A DNA stretch of 64,000 nt from Armillaria gallica (lineage: Eukaryota; Basidiomycota; Agaricomycetes; Agaricales; Physalacriaceae): positions 558,001 through 622,000 of the forward strand of contig JBANDB010000008.1 in assembly GCA_037576215.1 (NCBI GenBank), given 5' to 3'. The position numbers and the translations under genes are program-made. This document shows, piece after piece, positions 9,671 to 21,406 of the stretch (the stretch's first letter is position 1; each line of letters begins with the position of its first letter). The notes beneath the pieces were generated by a model that was not told the origin of the DNA, ran no database searches, and worked only from the letters and a program-made list of their open reading frames with translations.

Positions 9671-12600
9671 AGCAGTTTTAGTCTTCTCTAACCCACGCAC
9701 TATTTCTCTCTCTGTACAATGAGCACCCTCAACGCTTCTCCTTTGTTTCAGGATGGGATTCCAATGGAGGACAAACTTGGTTTCTTCACCCTCTCACGAC
9801 TTTCTGACTTGGTTAGCCACATTGTAATGATTAGAAGCACAGAACGACAGACAAGATCTAACCTACTAGAATACATCAGAATGCTGCCGCCAGACAGTCA
9901 GAGAAAGATCAGAGAATTAGCATCTCTGGAATCCACAGGAGGAAAGAAAAGAAAGGCTACTGAGCATGAAGTTGTTGCCAGAAAGAAATGCAGAAAACTG
10001 AATGAAGGAGACAGGACCAGCTCAGTGGTTCGATCACTGATCGATTGTATGGACGAACAATCATCTTGATCTCAGCCAATGGATCTCGACGATGATGATA
10101 ACGAGGATAACGAGGAGGAAGCAAAAGTCGTAGAACTCATAAATGGGCCATTTCTATTTAATGCAAGCACAGATACAAGACGGAAATGCATCGAAGGATA
10201 TATCGCAAGAACCTCAAATGCAGAGCTGGCTCAAAGAGTGTGTGTAGTATGTGCCAGACTCTTGTTCCTGACTAGTATGGAAAAGAAGGCCATCAAGGAT
10301 CTGACACGTTCCGGCCTCTTGTTGCCAGAGCAACCTCATCCCAAACATACCTTGTTTGATGGTTCATTGTTACACGGAGATGCGGTCATAGGTGGCTGCT
10401 CTGGTTACACCTGTAAAGAATGTTTGCGTCATCTAGATGCCGCGAAGGTGCCACCCTTGGCACTAGCTAATAACATGTGGATAGGAAAGGTACCTCTTGA
10501 GTTGTCCGTATTGTCATTGACCGAGAGAGTTCTTATAGCAAGGCATTTGCCTTGCACTTATCTCGTCAAACTCTATCCAAAACAGGAGCATGCAGAGCAT
10601 TGGCTAGACAACGACGCTATGTACATGGGCCTAAAAGGAAACATATCTTCACACCCACTCAACTCGAGCCATATCGCTGGTTTGGTGTCCGCAAATGTGT
10701 TGCCACCACAAGCGAAGGTTCTAGCAGCTGTTATAGGAATCACCTTCGTCACACCCAGAGGTATTAAGATGAAAGAACTCCCTAGAATATTCCATGTCAG
10801 AAGGGAGCTCATGCAGAAAGCTCTTCTGTGGTTGAAGAAGAATAACCCCTTGTACAGCGATATTATCATCTCAGGTGATGCTCTGGCACAGTTGCCTACC
10901 AGCGGAGTACCCAAAGAGATCCTGTCTACAGTGAGAACTTCCAATGACATTTCAGGTCTCGCCACGGAGCAGGACAACTACGTTCCAAATCAAGACGACT
11001 GGGATTTTTTCGGTAAGTATTTCTGTTTGCATTTAATCAAACTGATCTCACTCCATATATGCATCAGCGTGAGAAGCAAACTTTGTTCCTGTGGAAGGCG
11101 CAGGAATGGGGCCAGAGCCCTTTTCAGAACCAGGTAAATGTGTTTCAAGATTCTGATTTTGACGTCTTTCTGAAAAACCTGCTTTTCCTTACAGACGTGT
11201 TTTTACTGCATGCCAACGGCATAATAGATGCAAATGGTGACGACATCACCGATAAAGATATTATGGCCCATGCTCTAGCTAACCTCGGTGGCCCTGACTC
11301 AGCTCGAAAGCTGCGACCTGAAGATAAATATTTCATCAAAAGAGGTAGCACCTTTATAACCGAGTATGCGAGGATAGACGAGGAGACAGGGGAAAGAACT
11401 GACGGTGGTCCAGGAAATCCAAATCATCTGTTGGGTGCTTTTCCGTATTTGTTTCCTTATGGATGTGGAGGGTTTGAAGTCAATAGAAAACAGAAGGTAC
11501 CTTACGAGGTACATTCTCGTTGGGTGTTGCAATATGCCGATCAGAGGTTCAGAAAAGACTATCACTTTGTCTTTCAAGTATACGGCGTGATGCATAAACG
11601 GAACCTATGTCGATCCGCTTGCCTTCAAATCAAGAGATCCAGTTTCATGAAGAATTGTGCTGCTATAATGAGCTTGATGCCTGAAACCTTGAAGAAAGCC
11701 AGCGAAGAGGAGATGCGACACGTGCCATTTTCTCATCCTGGAGTTCGCGCTCTGTGAAAGCAGCTATCTGCTGTCCGTGTACGAGTTCCTGGAACAGATG
11801 AGTCAAGAAGGGGCATACGTTCTAAGATCTGGAGCACCAACCTAGTTTTCAACCCACCGAGTTTGTGGATAACTATCAATCCTTCAGACACACATGATCC
11901 TATTGCACAGGTCTTGGCAGGAGAAAACATAGACCTAGATCGATTTGTAGAGACTTCAGGCCCATTGTTGAAACAACGAGGAGTAAACATGGCTTCGGAT
12001 CCATTTGCTTCTGCCCAATATTTTCATCTTGTCATAAATATAGTCTTACAAGAATTGTTCAGTATCAAAGGAGCTACATCTGGCTCCTTCGTGTCAAGGA
12101 AAGACGGTATATTCGGTTTGGTCAATGCGTATATCGGTGCAGTCGAAGCACAAGGTAGAGGAACACTCCATCTTCACATTTTATTATGGTTAAAGGGAGC
12201 TCTGTCTTCCAAGACAATGACACAAGCACTGTTGTCGGAAGCGTTCAGGGAGAAGATGAAGGAATTCATCTGGGCTAACATCACTGCAGACCTCTATGGT
12301 GCGTCCTCCTCTGACATCGAGAATATGGCCAAAGGAACAGCGGTGTCTTATGCGAGACCCATGTGCCCTTCAGAGCCATAGTACGATTCTAGAAAGAAAG
12401 CAGGACTTGCGAGAGTCACTAGAATGGTACAATATCACAAGTGCCAGATAAATATGTGCGTCAAAAAGAACAAGGAGGGTCGACCAGCTTGTAAACACCA
12501 CGCGCCGTTTCCCATGTCCTCTGATGCTTGGGTATTGCCCACTGGAGAGTGGGGTCCCAAACGGCTATCTTCTAAGATGGTAGCATGGTGCCCAGAGCTG

Positions 12601-15358
12601 CTTGAGTGTCTCAAAAGCAACCAAGATATCAAGATCATTACAAACACTGTCAATACAAAGGATATCACATGGTACATAACCAACTACGCCACAAAGAAAC
12701 AAGTCTTGACTTGGAATATTTCTGCTACGCTTGCTAGGACATTAGCCTACGAAATGGAGGCAGATAACAAGGTCATGGAGTGTCGTGACCTAGGCAAGAA
12801 ACTCGTCCAGAAATTCGCACATGCTATGAACAAGGAACAGGAATTCAGCGTCTGTGAAGCGATATCTCACGTCATGGGATGGGGAGACTGCTTCATATCT
12901 CACCACTATGTGACTGTATACTGGGATGCTGTCGTTGCAGCTATACAAGATGCTTACCCAGAAATCAGAGCTAAATTGTAAGTCGTGCTTCCTATTAAAG
13001 GGGCACTTCATTGAAAGATTTTTTGGCAGGTCGTATACAGAGGAAATGGCACGCGATTCCAACAGAACATTGGTACAAAGCCAGAGCGACGAGGTGACGA
13101 TGCCTATCAAATTTGTTGGCAGGGAATTACCACTCAAAGACCAACTACGTGAATACTCTGACAGGGGAGACCGTTTAGAACACATGTCCTTCATGGATTT
13201 CTTCACTGAGACTTATGATGGAGAACCTCCAAAAGGAAAAACAGGTACAGGAAGAAGTGAACGTGTTCCCTATAGAGCCGACAAGGGTCATGGAAAGAGG
13301 TGCAGAGTTCTGAGACAGCCTGGCCATGAGACTATTGTCCAATTTGTAGGGAAATGGTTCCCAAGAAGGGACAAAGCTGACTGCAGGGAGTATTACTGTG
13401 CTTCAATGTTGGCACTGTTAAAGCCTTGGAGATCCATGAAGGACTTGAAGAATGAGGAAGAACATTTCGAAAATTCATGGTGAAGATTTTCAAAGAATCT
13501 AACCCCAAAACAGGTCGACGTTGTTGACAATATACAGTATTTCCATGAAGCGTCAGACCGCACTCATAAAAGCAAACCAACTGCTGAAAGCGGTGGACTA
13601 TTGAATGTCGGAGACGAGGAACAGTATCCATCACAAGATGATATAGGAGAGCTTTGGAATGAGAGCACGAAAATCCAGAGTACACCGAAGCGGACATAGC
13701 TATCGCAGAAAACTTGAGGCATCCTATGCGTGAAACACAGTTTGGAATAGATGCCATGGAAAAGGCGAATGAAGTAGGGATATTCAAAAAGTCACCAGTA
13801 CACTCCGTTTTACCATCAGTAGCACCGATTGCTGATGTCGATGACATACTGCGTTTCTGGGAGTGGAACAAGTTGTTGAAGTCCATCTCCAGAGATAAAG
13901 AAAAGGCAGGAGAAGGACACGATGCAGAGGACAGAAGAGACAACGTGTTACAATCGATACAATTGGTCATCAGCGAATCGATGATGGAACCAGGTGGCAG
14001 CAGAGATACACAGCAAAAGAAGCGTAAAAATGACGAAAATAGGCCGCTTTTGCAATTGCTAAACGAGGAACAGCGTCATGCTCATGACATAATTGAATGT
14101 CACTTGAAGGCTTTTCTAGCAGGAAAGAAACCCAAACTGCTCCATATGTTGGTGCAAGGACAAGGAGGGACAGGAAAGACAGTCCTGATCAACGCTATCT
14201 CTGAGACATTTCTTCACTATGACTGCGAAGACCTGTTGGCTATAACAGCAACATCGGGAGTAGCCACCAGTCTCATCGGTGGTCAAACGCTCCATTCGTT
14301 TGGGGGAATACCAATCCATCCAGGGAAAGGGGACGATTGGTATTCTAAGGGAAGTAAAGACACCATGAAAAAGAGAAAGCGTAACATTGAGGGGAAGCAA
14401 TATTTGGAAGTAGATGAATGTTCTATGATGACCAAAGACATGTTAGCCTTGGTCTCTGAAGTTTTATCCAAGGAAAAATCACACAACGGAGAGAACGGAG
14501 GAGGAACACTTCCATTCGGAGGAATGAGTGTCATTTTATTTGGAGATTTTCATCAGTTTCCTCCTGTTGGAAACTCCACAGCGTCACTGTATGATTCGAG
14601 AACCAATGGGGAGCGTTCAAACATCGGAAAAGCGCTGTATCAGCTGTTCACAACGGTCATCACTCTTGTCAAGCAGAATCGGGTTCAGGATGAGGAATGG
14701 ATCGCCTTTTTGAATCGCCTTAGAGTCGGGACATGCACAGCGGAAGACTTGAAAAACCTTGATAGGCTGGTAGTAGACCGTAAAGAAGACCTGGACTTCT
14801 CGTGCCCTCCATGGAAGGACGCAATTCTAGTAACGTCCAGACATGGACCTAAAGACCAATGGAATGCTGAGGCTCTACGCAGACATTGCCATACATCTGG
14901 TCAGCGACTGTACATATGTTGTGCCGAAGATACAGCAGGTCGAACAAGAAGCAAGCTTACAATGGAGGAGAAGGTCATTGTAGCGGGAATGCGAATGAAG
15001 CAGACGGCGTGGCTAGACCACAAAGTAGAGATAGCAGTGGGCATGCATGCCATGGTTCTGATGAATATCGCAACTGAAGCAGACATTGCCAATGGAACTC
15101 GTGGAACCATTGACTCGATAGTTCTAGACAGTCGAGAGGTGATATCCCCACATGCAGGAATGGAAGTGCAGTTGAAGTATCCCCCTGCTGTTATCATCTT
15201 CAAACCAGATATTCCTTCAGGCAAATACAGTTTCCCAGGCCTTCCAAGTGGATTGATTCCTATTGTTCCAAACGAAGGAGGATTTACCATCCATAGAAGA
15301 GATGGCTTGGCTACTAGAATTCACCATCGCCAGCTTGCATTGACTCCAGCATATGCGT

Positions 15359-17227
15359 TGACACGCTTGAAAAGCATTCACACGTGTAAATTTGCGAATT
15401 GTACAAATGAGTACAGGCAATAATGCCCAGACACGAAGGCAATGATGAAAGCAACAGAGCGCAGTGTTTATAATGCCAGTAATGATATTACCAGAGTAAA
15501 GCTGGGTGGAGCGCATGGCTTAACCTGAGAATGGTACTAGAAAGGCCATACTAGGTATGAAGTCCCAGTGCTTGACACTGAGTGCTCTGACAAGGCAAAG
15601 CATACGCGCACTAAGAATAGCGCGGGACACGCTTGCGGGGTAATTAAGACTTCGCGTAGCAGTGATCTATGACGCGCAAGGCATGGCAGGCCCGGAGCTT
15701 AGAGTTCTAGACCTTGAGATGTCAGAACTCAAGTAAATCCGAAGTTCCGGGCTTCAGCCAAAATGCGTGAGGCCTAGACAAGAAGCACATTGCCCTCACT
15801 ACAATGGAATTCCCTGTGAGAATACTAGGAAGCGAAATAAGAGTTGCGGGGTAGGCTATAACTCCGGGGGATATGGCAACTGATGTCAACCCGCGTGTCA
15901 TAGCCTTGGTAACCGATGCCGTGACACTCAGAGACAGGACCTGGCCCTGGGCCAGACTCCTGAGTCAGCACCAAGCTATGGCGTGATAATTGCAACATGT
16001 GCGGGACGCAGGCGAAAGTACCCCGCAGCTTAAATAATACTATATTTGGTGGTACAAATTTGTAGGATGTAAAATAGATAAATAGCGCAGTGTACTTGTA
16101 GTGTACAAGTTTCGGACCCCCGTTGTAGTCGCGCGCAAGCCTCCAGCTTGATGCCCTAGCAGCAGGATTAGTTTGTAACTTCGAGCGAGAGAATAAACCT
16201 AGAATTGATATCATACCGAGTGAATTGAGTTGCGCGCGAGGCATAGAAAGCTTAGCGGGGGACTTGCTTAGCAGGGGACTTGCCTAGCGGGGACTCGTGT
16301 ATGGTTTGAGTGACTGGTTGACTGCGCTCTACCCTGAGAATAAGAGATATTGTGTCATTGCGGACGCGCTCTTGAGTTTTGAGGGTTTCTTGTGACGCGC
16401 GGTGTTACAGGCGGCAGAGGTTCAAACCCTTTGGTCTGATTAGCACGCGCTTAGTTGGGTATACCATTCCGCAAGTGGCAGAGGTTCAAACCCTTTGGCT
16501 TGTCGGACGGCGTTTCTTGTGTGCGAGATACTACAGGCGGCAGAGGTTCAAACCCTTTGGTCTGATTAGTGTTCGTACAGAGGCCTTCTTCTAACGCGCA
16601 GCACTACAGGCGGCACAGGTTCAAACCCTGTGGTCTGATTAGTGCACGCTTGAGGGTTCTCATTTCCGCAAGCGGCAGAGGTTCAAACCCTTTGGCTTGT
16701 CGGACGGGGTTTAGTTGGTGATTGTGTCTCTGGATCGGCATAGGTTCAAACCCTGTGGGTCTACGATTGGTTTTGGAAGCTTGAGTGCATAGGTTCAAAT
16801 CCTGTGGCTTGAGTGGACGTTTTGTGAAGGGTTTCTGCTTAGAGCGCAAGCTTTGAGTCGTGTTTTAGAGTGTGTTTAGGTTGTTGTGGTTACCTGTGTG
16901 TGACGTGCGCGACTTATTGAGGGTTTTGTGGGTGTGTGGCGACGTATCGTGTATTGTAGTACACCTTGCCTTGAGGCCCGGCGACATTGGTCGCCCCTCT
17001 TGTTATAAAAGCCTTTGGACTTAGAGAGATCTAGATACGTGACGCGCGCTATTGCTATACGCGTGTATTGTATATTCTGAGAGTTTAGTTGTTTTGCTTC
17101 AATCTGCTTCTATCGCATAATATCCCCCCCAAGAACTTGAGGGTTTGTGTGTGTAGTGTTGGGTGTGAGTGTGATCAGTGTCTTCGACACTGTTGCATTT
17201 CTAGCCTGCGCGCACAGAGTCTCTTCA
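15359..17227 (+). mobile_element. 1.87-kb LTR-like insertion in the Helitron helicase
   Basis: The helicase frame stops making sense after PAYA and resumes with FTHHKCQGQTI at 17228. The block between begins TGACACGC and ends TCTTCA, is flanked by GCGT on both sides (15355-15358, 17228-17231), and its removal with one GCGT restores the codons for PAYAFTHHK. TG...CA ends and a 4-bp duplication suggest an LTR. Near its right end a TATA box (gttataaaagcc, about 17001-17012) and a short downstream region resemble an LTR promoter and R-U5. No internal coding region or second LTR is seen, so a large solo LTR is the best guess. A TRIM/LARD-type non-autonomous element is the alternative. Confidence 0.65.
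16415..16806 (+). repeat. Seven irregular tandem units with a palindromic GGTTCAAACCC core
   Basis: The core cAGAGGTTCAAACCCTTTGG or close variants recur at about 16415, 16479, 16541, 16614, 16676, 16739 and 16788, spaced 49-73 bp (mostly 62-64). Flanking text alternates between two types (ggtctgattag and ggcttgtcggacgg). Some cores are near-perfect palindromes (cacaggttcaaaccctgtg). The core also matches the consensus of a Pol III B box / tRNA T-loop (GGTTCAAANCC), but no complete tRNA cloverleaf is visible. Confidence 0.75.
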
Positions 17228-17353
17228 GCGTTCACTCATCACAAGTGCCAAGGCCAAACGATAGAATATGTTATAGTGGACCTAGGAAAACCTCCCAGTG
17301 GAACGTTGGATCCTTTCAACACTTATGTTGCATTGTCAAGGAGTCGAGGCAGA

Positions 17354-17665
17354 CACTCCTGTGACTTGCCGGTAATATCCGGGGGTTAAATACTCTGTGG
17401 TAATTTTACCTGTAATTGTCCCAAAAACATGCGCGAGAAAACACATCAAAAAATACATGCCATGTTTTCATTTGTATTTTTCCGTGTAATTTGATCCGTA
17501 TTTGGTGGGAAAACACATGGTAAAAACACCTGAAGTAATTTCGTGCGTCATTACTGGAAGGAAACACATGTGAAAACATGCCTGGTGTTTTCATTGGTAA
17601 TTATGCAAAGAAATTACGGATGTAAAGACCCATGAAAACACAAAGGGTGTTTTCATCAGTAATAA
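17354..17665 (+). repeat. Left terminal inverted repeat of the foldback element
   Basis: Reverse-complement match to 17976-18285 with scattered substitutions. Open frames of 62 codons in both arms are mirror images of each other and are not genes. Confidence 0.88.
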
Positions 17666-17975
17666 CTGGGTGGATTATTTCCAAATTTGGTAAATTTCAG
17701 GGTGACTATTCACTGCATGATGGCTTCAATAAACAAAGCTTAAATATTGAATTTGAAAGATATTTATTTTTATCATAATTGAGCCTAAAATAGGCAAAAG
17801 AATTTGTTTATATCTTTTCTATATTTGTGAAAATTGCCTCAAAACTGCATAAAATCTCAAATATTGAAAAGATATTTTATGTATTTCTTTAATATATTAG
17901 GCACAAAAGTGACTGAAAATAAATATTATTCAGATTCAATATTTAAGGCTCAATTATTGAGGCCACCATGCTGTG

Positions 17976-18285
17976 ATTACCGATGAAAACACCCTTTGTG
18001 TTTTCATGGGTCTTTACATCCGTAATTTCTTTGCATAATTACCAATGAAAACACCAGGCATGTTTTCGCACGTGTTTCCTTCCAGTAATGATGCACGAAA
18101 TTACCTCAGGTGTGTTTACCATGTGTTTTCCCACCAAATACGGATCAAATTACATGGAAAAATACAAACGAAAACACGGCATGTATTTTTTGATGTGTTT
18201 TCTCGTGCATGTTTTTGGGACAATTACAGGTAAAATTACCACAGAGTATTTAACCCCCGGATATTACCGGCCAGTCACAGGAGTG
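17976..18285 (-). repeat. Right terminal inverted repeat of the foldback element
   Basis: Partner of 17354-17665. Confidence 0.88.
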
Positions 18286-18508
18286 AGAGGAACAATTTGG
18301 TTGCTTAGGCGAGGAGAACACGAGCTTTATACCACGCATCCTTCCTTGAAAGAGCTGAAACGTGAGGACGAGCGACTTTGTATGCTGACTGCATCAACAA
18401 AACGCAAGTTTGAGGAAGGGTACTACTATCAAATTTAGATTCGTTATTATAATGTAATGTAATATTAGTCATGTCCATATCCTTATTTAGAAAACATTCG
18501 TTTGCACA

Positions 18509-18821
18509 TTTATGCTCACCCTGAGTGTAAATTCTCGCAAAATCCAGGGGTTTATAAATAAGATGCGAGTGATACCGCGTGTTGTCTGCACGTTGGACAG
18601 TATTTTTGAAATGAATTGCTGACCCACCAAAATGCATGTAGCCAGTGCCAGCGTGGAGCGCTACTCATTAGTATTTATGCTCACTCTCATAAATTCTCGT
18701 AAAATTCGGGGGTTTATAAACAAGGTTTCGAGTGACAACACATGTAGTTTGCACATTTGACAGTGCTCTTGAAATGAATCACAGACCCACTAAACTGTGC
18801 ATAGCTGCCGACAGTCGTGGT
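18509..18821. repeat. Tandem duplication, two 148-bp units
   Basis: 18509-18656 and 18674-18821 align along their length (tttatgctcac..., ggggtttataaa, ttgaaatgaat...gaccca, and a final cgtgg), with many substitutions. The unit lies just past the Helitron stop codon and may be part of its 3' non-coding end or a separate repeat. Confidence 0.7.
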
Positions 18822-18870
18822 AAGGATAGGTGACAGATCTAGATATGACAAGTTATATTTAACACTACTC

Positions 18871-18879
18871 TATTTAAGT
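18871..18879 (+). promoter_or_regulatory. Possible TATA-like element ahead of the H3-tail-like gene
   Basis: An A/T-rich TATTTAAG block lies about 185 nt before the ATG at 19061, followed by C/T-rich sequence. Weak evidence. Confidence 0.2.
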
Positions 18880-19060
18880 TGCTCGCTCTTCTATCATTCT
18901 CCACTTAGAAATTTGAATGATCTCGAATCATCATCTGTCTAATCATCATCTGTCTAACCCATCAGTTACCATTGCCGACAGAATTGACCAGCAAGACGGC
19001 CTTTCACAGTACAAAAGTTGAATCATTGGAAGACTGGAAGTCTCAGCCACCTCTAAGATC

Positions 19061-19516
19061 ATGGCGCGCACGAAACGTACTGACCCTAAGCGTACTGACC
19101 CCAAGGTAAAAGCACTTGTACTACCTTCATACCTATTGCCAGAGTTTAACCGAAACAGCATCAGCATCCTCCTCGCAGATCCAAGAGGTTAGCATCAAAA
19201 AACCTGAAGAACTCCTCGTCTCCTGCATCCTTTGTTGCGGTCCCATCTGACCATGATCCGACAAGGTATCCGACAGTTCCTCCCACTTTCAGGAGAAAGA
19301 CGGCTACGGCGCGAATCAGCACAGGTTGCAAAGGCCCTAGAAAGGTAACTCTGAAGACTTCATTATCTTTGCATCTCTAATTTCTATTTTACACTGCAGG
19401 GTCCTACCACGACGTCAGCAACAGCCACACACAGCGAAGCAGGGGGAAGTCCTGGAGAAGGAAAAGCGGACAATGGTCCAGAGAATATGGTCATTGACAT
19501 GGACGTGGACCCCTAG
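19061..19516 (+). CDS. Small basic protein with two histone H3 tail-like segments
   Basis: Proposed exons: 19061-19105, 19165-19344 and 19400-19516. Introns of 59 and 55 nt have GTAAAA/GTAACT donors and -CAG acceptors, and the exon lengths of 45, 180 and 117 nt are all whole codons, giving 113 residues. An acceptor six bases earlier would also keep the frame. The N-terminus reads MARTKRTDPKRTDPK, matching H3 residues 1-4 and 6 (ARTKxT). Further on, TARISTGCKGPRK matches H3 residues 6-18 (TARKSTGGKAPRK) at 10 of 13 positions, with the H3 K9 position changed to Ile. A basic RRSKRLASKN patch lies between and an acidic MVIDMDVDP closes the protein. No histone fold is present, so this is not a core histone. 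A chromatin-mimic role is inference only. Confidence 0.55.
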
Positions 19517-21406
19517 TCTTAGGTAGAATGTCAAAGTTCCTGGAAGTAAGCGTCGAAAGACCAAAGAGCGTTAAGACACATATCTACAAATCTTCTATTC
19601 AGCGAAGTGGGCAGCTGAGAGCACGGCAGTACCATACCAATACGAAGTGTAATACATGAGTTTAAATTACCGGTTGCCGCTGTGCCTTTGTGATTGAATT
19701 ACTGAGAGATTGATGCACACTGTGGTCCATCTGACCGTCTCAGCAGAAAACAGTAAAGTCCAACATGCACTATAAAATAAAAATGTGTTTCGTATTCAGA
19801 AATAAGATACAGCGAGTAGATAAGCGTTTCCGAGTAGATTTTTTTCCAACTTGCATGCAGTCAAATCTCAAGCCATTGCATGCATGGCGGGATCGTCCTA
19901 GATGTCCGTTTGACGGTCGCCAGATATTCGAAGCAACCAGGGCATCATTGGGATGGAGGAGAGCGGGGAGGGATCAGTGCCGTCTTCACGGTGATGGTGA
20001 GGTCAGAGGCAAAAAGGATCTCACCACTGGATTCCCGATGTCAAAAATGGGGTGGGGAGATGTTTAGGCTGCAGGGACGACAGTAGGCCTAAAGGGGTGG
20101 GGAGAGGAATGGACTGCCGACCCACGACGGGTATCAGGCACGAGGGCGAGGGTCCCGTCGCATTGTGGATTCGTGTTCCCCCCACCTAAAAAATTAGGGC
20201 AATCTCAAGAACAACGTTGGATTTTGGTGTGGCGGGCGGCGGTGAGCGGGCAAACCATCGTACGGCCATAATTCTTGGGGTGTTCGTAACGCCCGAGGGC
20301 CCTCCTTTGATGCCCAGATGGGTGCGTCTGTCGTTGATGTCGTCAGTGTCCCGATTTTCATCCCGCCATCCCGCTCGTCCTCTCCCGCCCTCCCATCTCC
20401 TCCATTTCTGCTCTCCTTCGGCAACAGCCCTCCCCAAGACCATCCCAAGGCCCTGACTCACAATAGAGATCTCCTCCTCCTCCTCATCCTGCTCAACGTT
20501 GGGATCCTGGTCACAGTTTGCGCATCTCATGGTGCTTCCTGCGCCGAGATAACGGCGGAAGTCGAGTATCGGAGCATGGTCTGCACTATCTTAGTGTGTG
20601 GGAATTTGTGAGGCGATTGGCACCGATTTTGATGTGAGGTTATTGGCTGATCAGGTGGGGATTGCGGTTGCGTTTGGTGCTGCAGCGAGCAGTAGTCACG
20701 TCGTCGTCGTTCGTCTGCGGGATTTACACTCCTGCTCCCAGATGGCAGTCATATAGCATCTCCAGGAGTATTCCAGGGTATTGAAGCATTAAAAAGCTAG
20801 TGCTCGACAGCGATTCCCTTCGATGTTAATGCTGTACCCTGAGTCGGTCGGAATGACAATTCGGTGCACGTTTGTGAGAGGGCTATAAGGTGAACGTCGT
20901 GGTGGCTCAGGCTGGCTGGTACTTGTTTGCATTTATTTGGTTTTTGCAGATTTTCAACAGGCAGTACTGCAGCTCCTGGATCGAGCACAGCCACCTATTT
21001 GGCTTTATTTGTCACGCCTCTTCCTTAATAGGAAGGTTTGTCACCTCGGGTAGACCTTGCTTATCAGCAAGGTAACTTGTATTCTCTGGCTCCTACAGAG
21101 CCTGTATTTATACTACGAAACTATCTAGAATGTTCTACTAAACTCGTCTATAAGCAGTAAGTATCGGTCCCAAGGTCATCCGGCATCATGCCGACTTGAA
21201 CCTTCTATGCTCTTCTCGCGGCTTCCCGCGATATCTCCAACAGTCATGAATACAATGAGAATGAAGCACGCACCCAACACGCACCATACAAGTGCCGGAC
21301 TTAAGTCTGTTTGCGACTCCTATAAAATCGTTCCTGGCACGCACATTCATTGTACCCGTAAGTCTGGCTGCTCGTAATGCTATTGCCATGATGCTAGAGC
21401 TGCATA
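19517..21406. other. Gene-poor stretch, no firm gene
   Basis: The only sizeable minus-strand frame starts at 20530 (MRCANCDQDPNVEQDEEEEE...) and has a possible GTGAGT donor after 23 codons. No downstream exon could be joined with confidence. The sequence at 21010-21360 has a TGTCACGCC start like some fungal LTRs, but no matching end was found. Confidence 0.4.

Larger units (their letters stand above)
17354..18285. mobile_element. 932-bp foldback (long-TIR) DNA transposon, non-autonomous
   Basis: Both ends carry inverted repeats of about 310 bp starting CACTCCTGTGACT, and the inner parts are also inversely related with gaps, so almost the whole element can fold back on itself. It is flanked by AGA on both sides (17351-17353, 18286-18288). 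Removing it with one AGA rejoins the helicase codons as SRSRGRGTIWLL. There is no transposase gene. The CACT terminus with a 3-bp duplication resembles the CACTA (CMC/EnSpm) group, but a Harbinger-like or other 3-bp-TSD family is possible. Confidence 0.85.
9661..18438 (+). mobile_element. Decayed autonomous Helitron carrying two nested insertions
   Basis: The coding order is that of fungal Helitrons: an N-terminal zinc-binding region (DUF6570-like), Helitron-like N domain, Rep with HUH-type motif, then a PIF1-family helicase. About 5.9 kb of Helitron remains once the two insertions (15359-17227 and 17354-18285) are removed. The true ends (5' TC, 3' CTRR with hairpin) were not located, so the coordinates bracket only the promoter and coding part. 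Confidence 0.85.
9719..18438 (+). pseudogene. Helitron Rep-PIF1 helicase gene, broken
   Basis: Rolling-circle transposase. The frame runs 9719-11012, then through introns 11013-11073, 11134-11195 and 12978-13029, and on to 18438. Visible parts: cysteine-rich N-domain (CVVCARLL...CKECLRHL); the segment LWITINPSDTHDPIAQ; an HUH-type Rep motif GRGTLHLHILLW near 12153; a candidate catalytic-tyrosine segment YITNYATKKQ near 12672; GKWFPRRDKADCREYYCASMLALL; helicase Walker A GQGGTGKT near 14156; Walker B region VDECSMM; GDFHQFPP; and the closing THHKCQGQTI and VALSRSRGR motifs. Single stops lie at 10067-10069 (TGA), 11755-11757 (TGA), 12379-12381 (TAG) and 13481-13483 (TGA), and there is a frameshift near 13660-13672. 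The frame is in phase across the four stops, so decay is light. Confidence 0.85.

Noticed and set aside
11068..11073. In-frame TGA in the Helitron exon after the first intron
   Set aside because: Using the acceptor ending at 11073 instead of 11067 removes the stop in the same phase, so it is not counted as a nonsense mutation.
16415..16806. tRNA genes suggested by repeated GGTTCAAACCC
   Set aside because: No unit folds into a full cloverleaf with acceptor, D and anticodon arms; only the T-loop-like core is present.
17406..18233. Two near-identical 62-codon frames on opposite strands
   Set aside because: They are the two arms of the foldback element read in mirror image, not genes.
21011..21360. 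Possible solo LTR starting TGTCACGCC
   Set aside because: No matching end or target duplication found.
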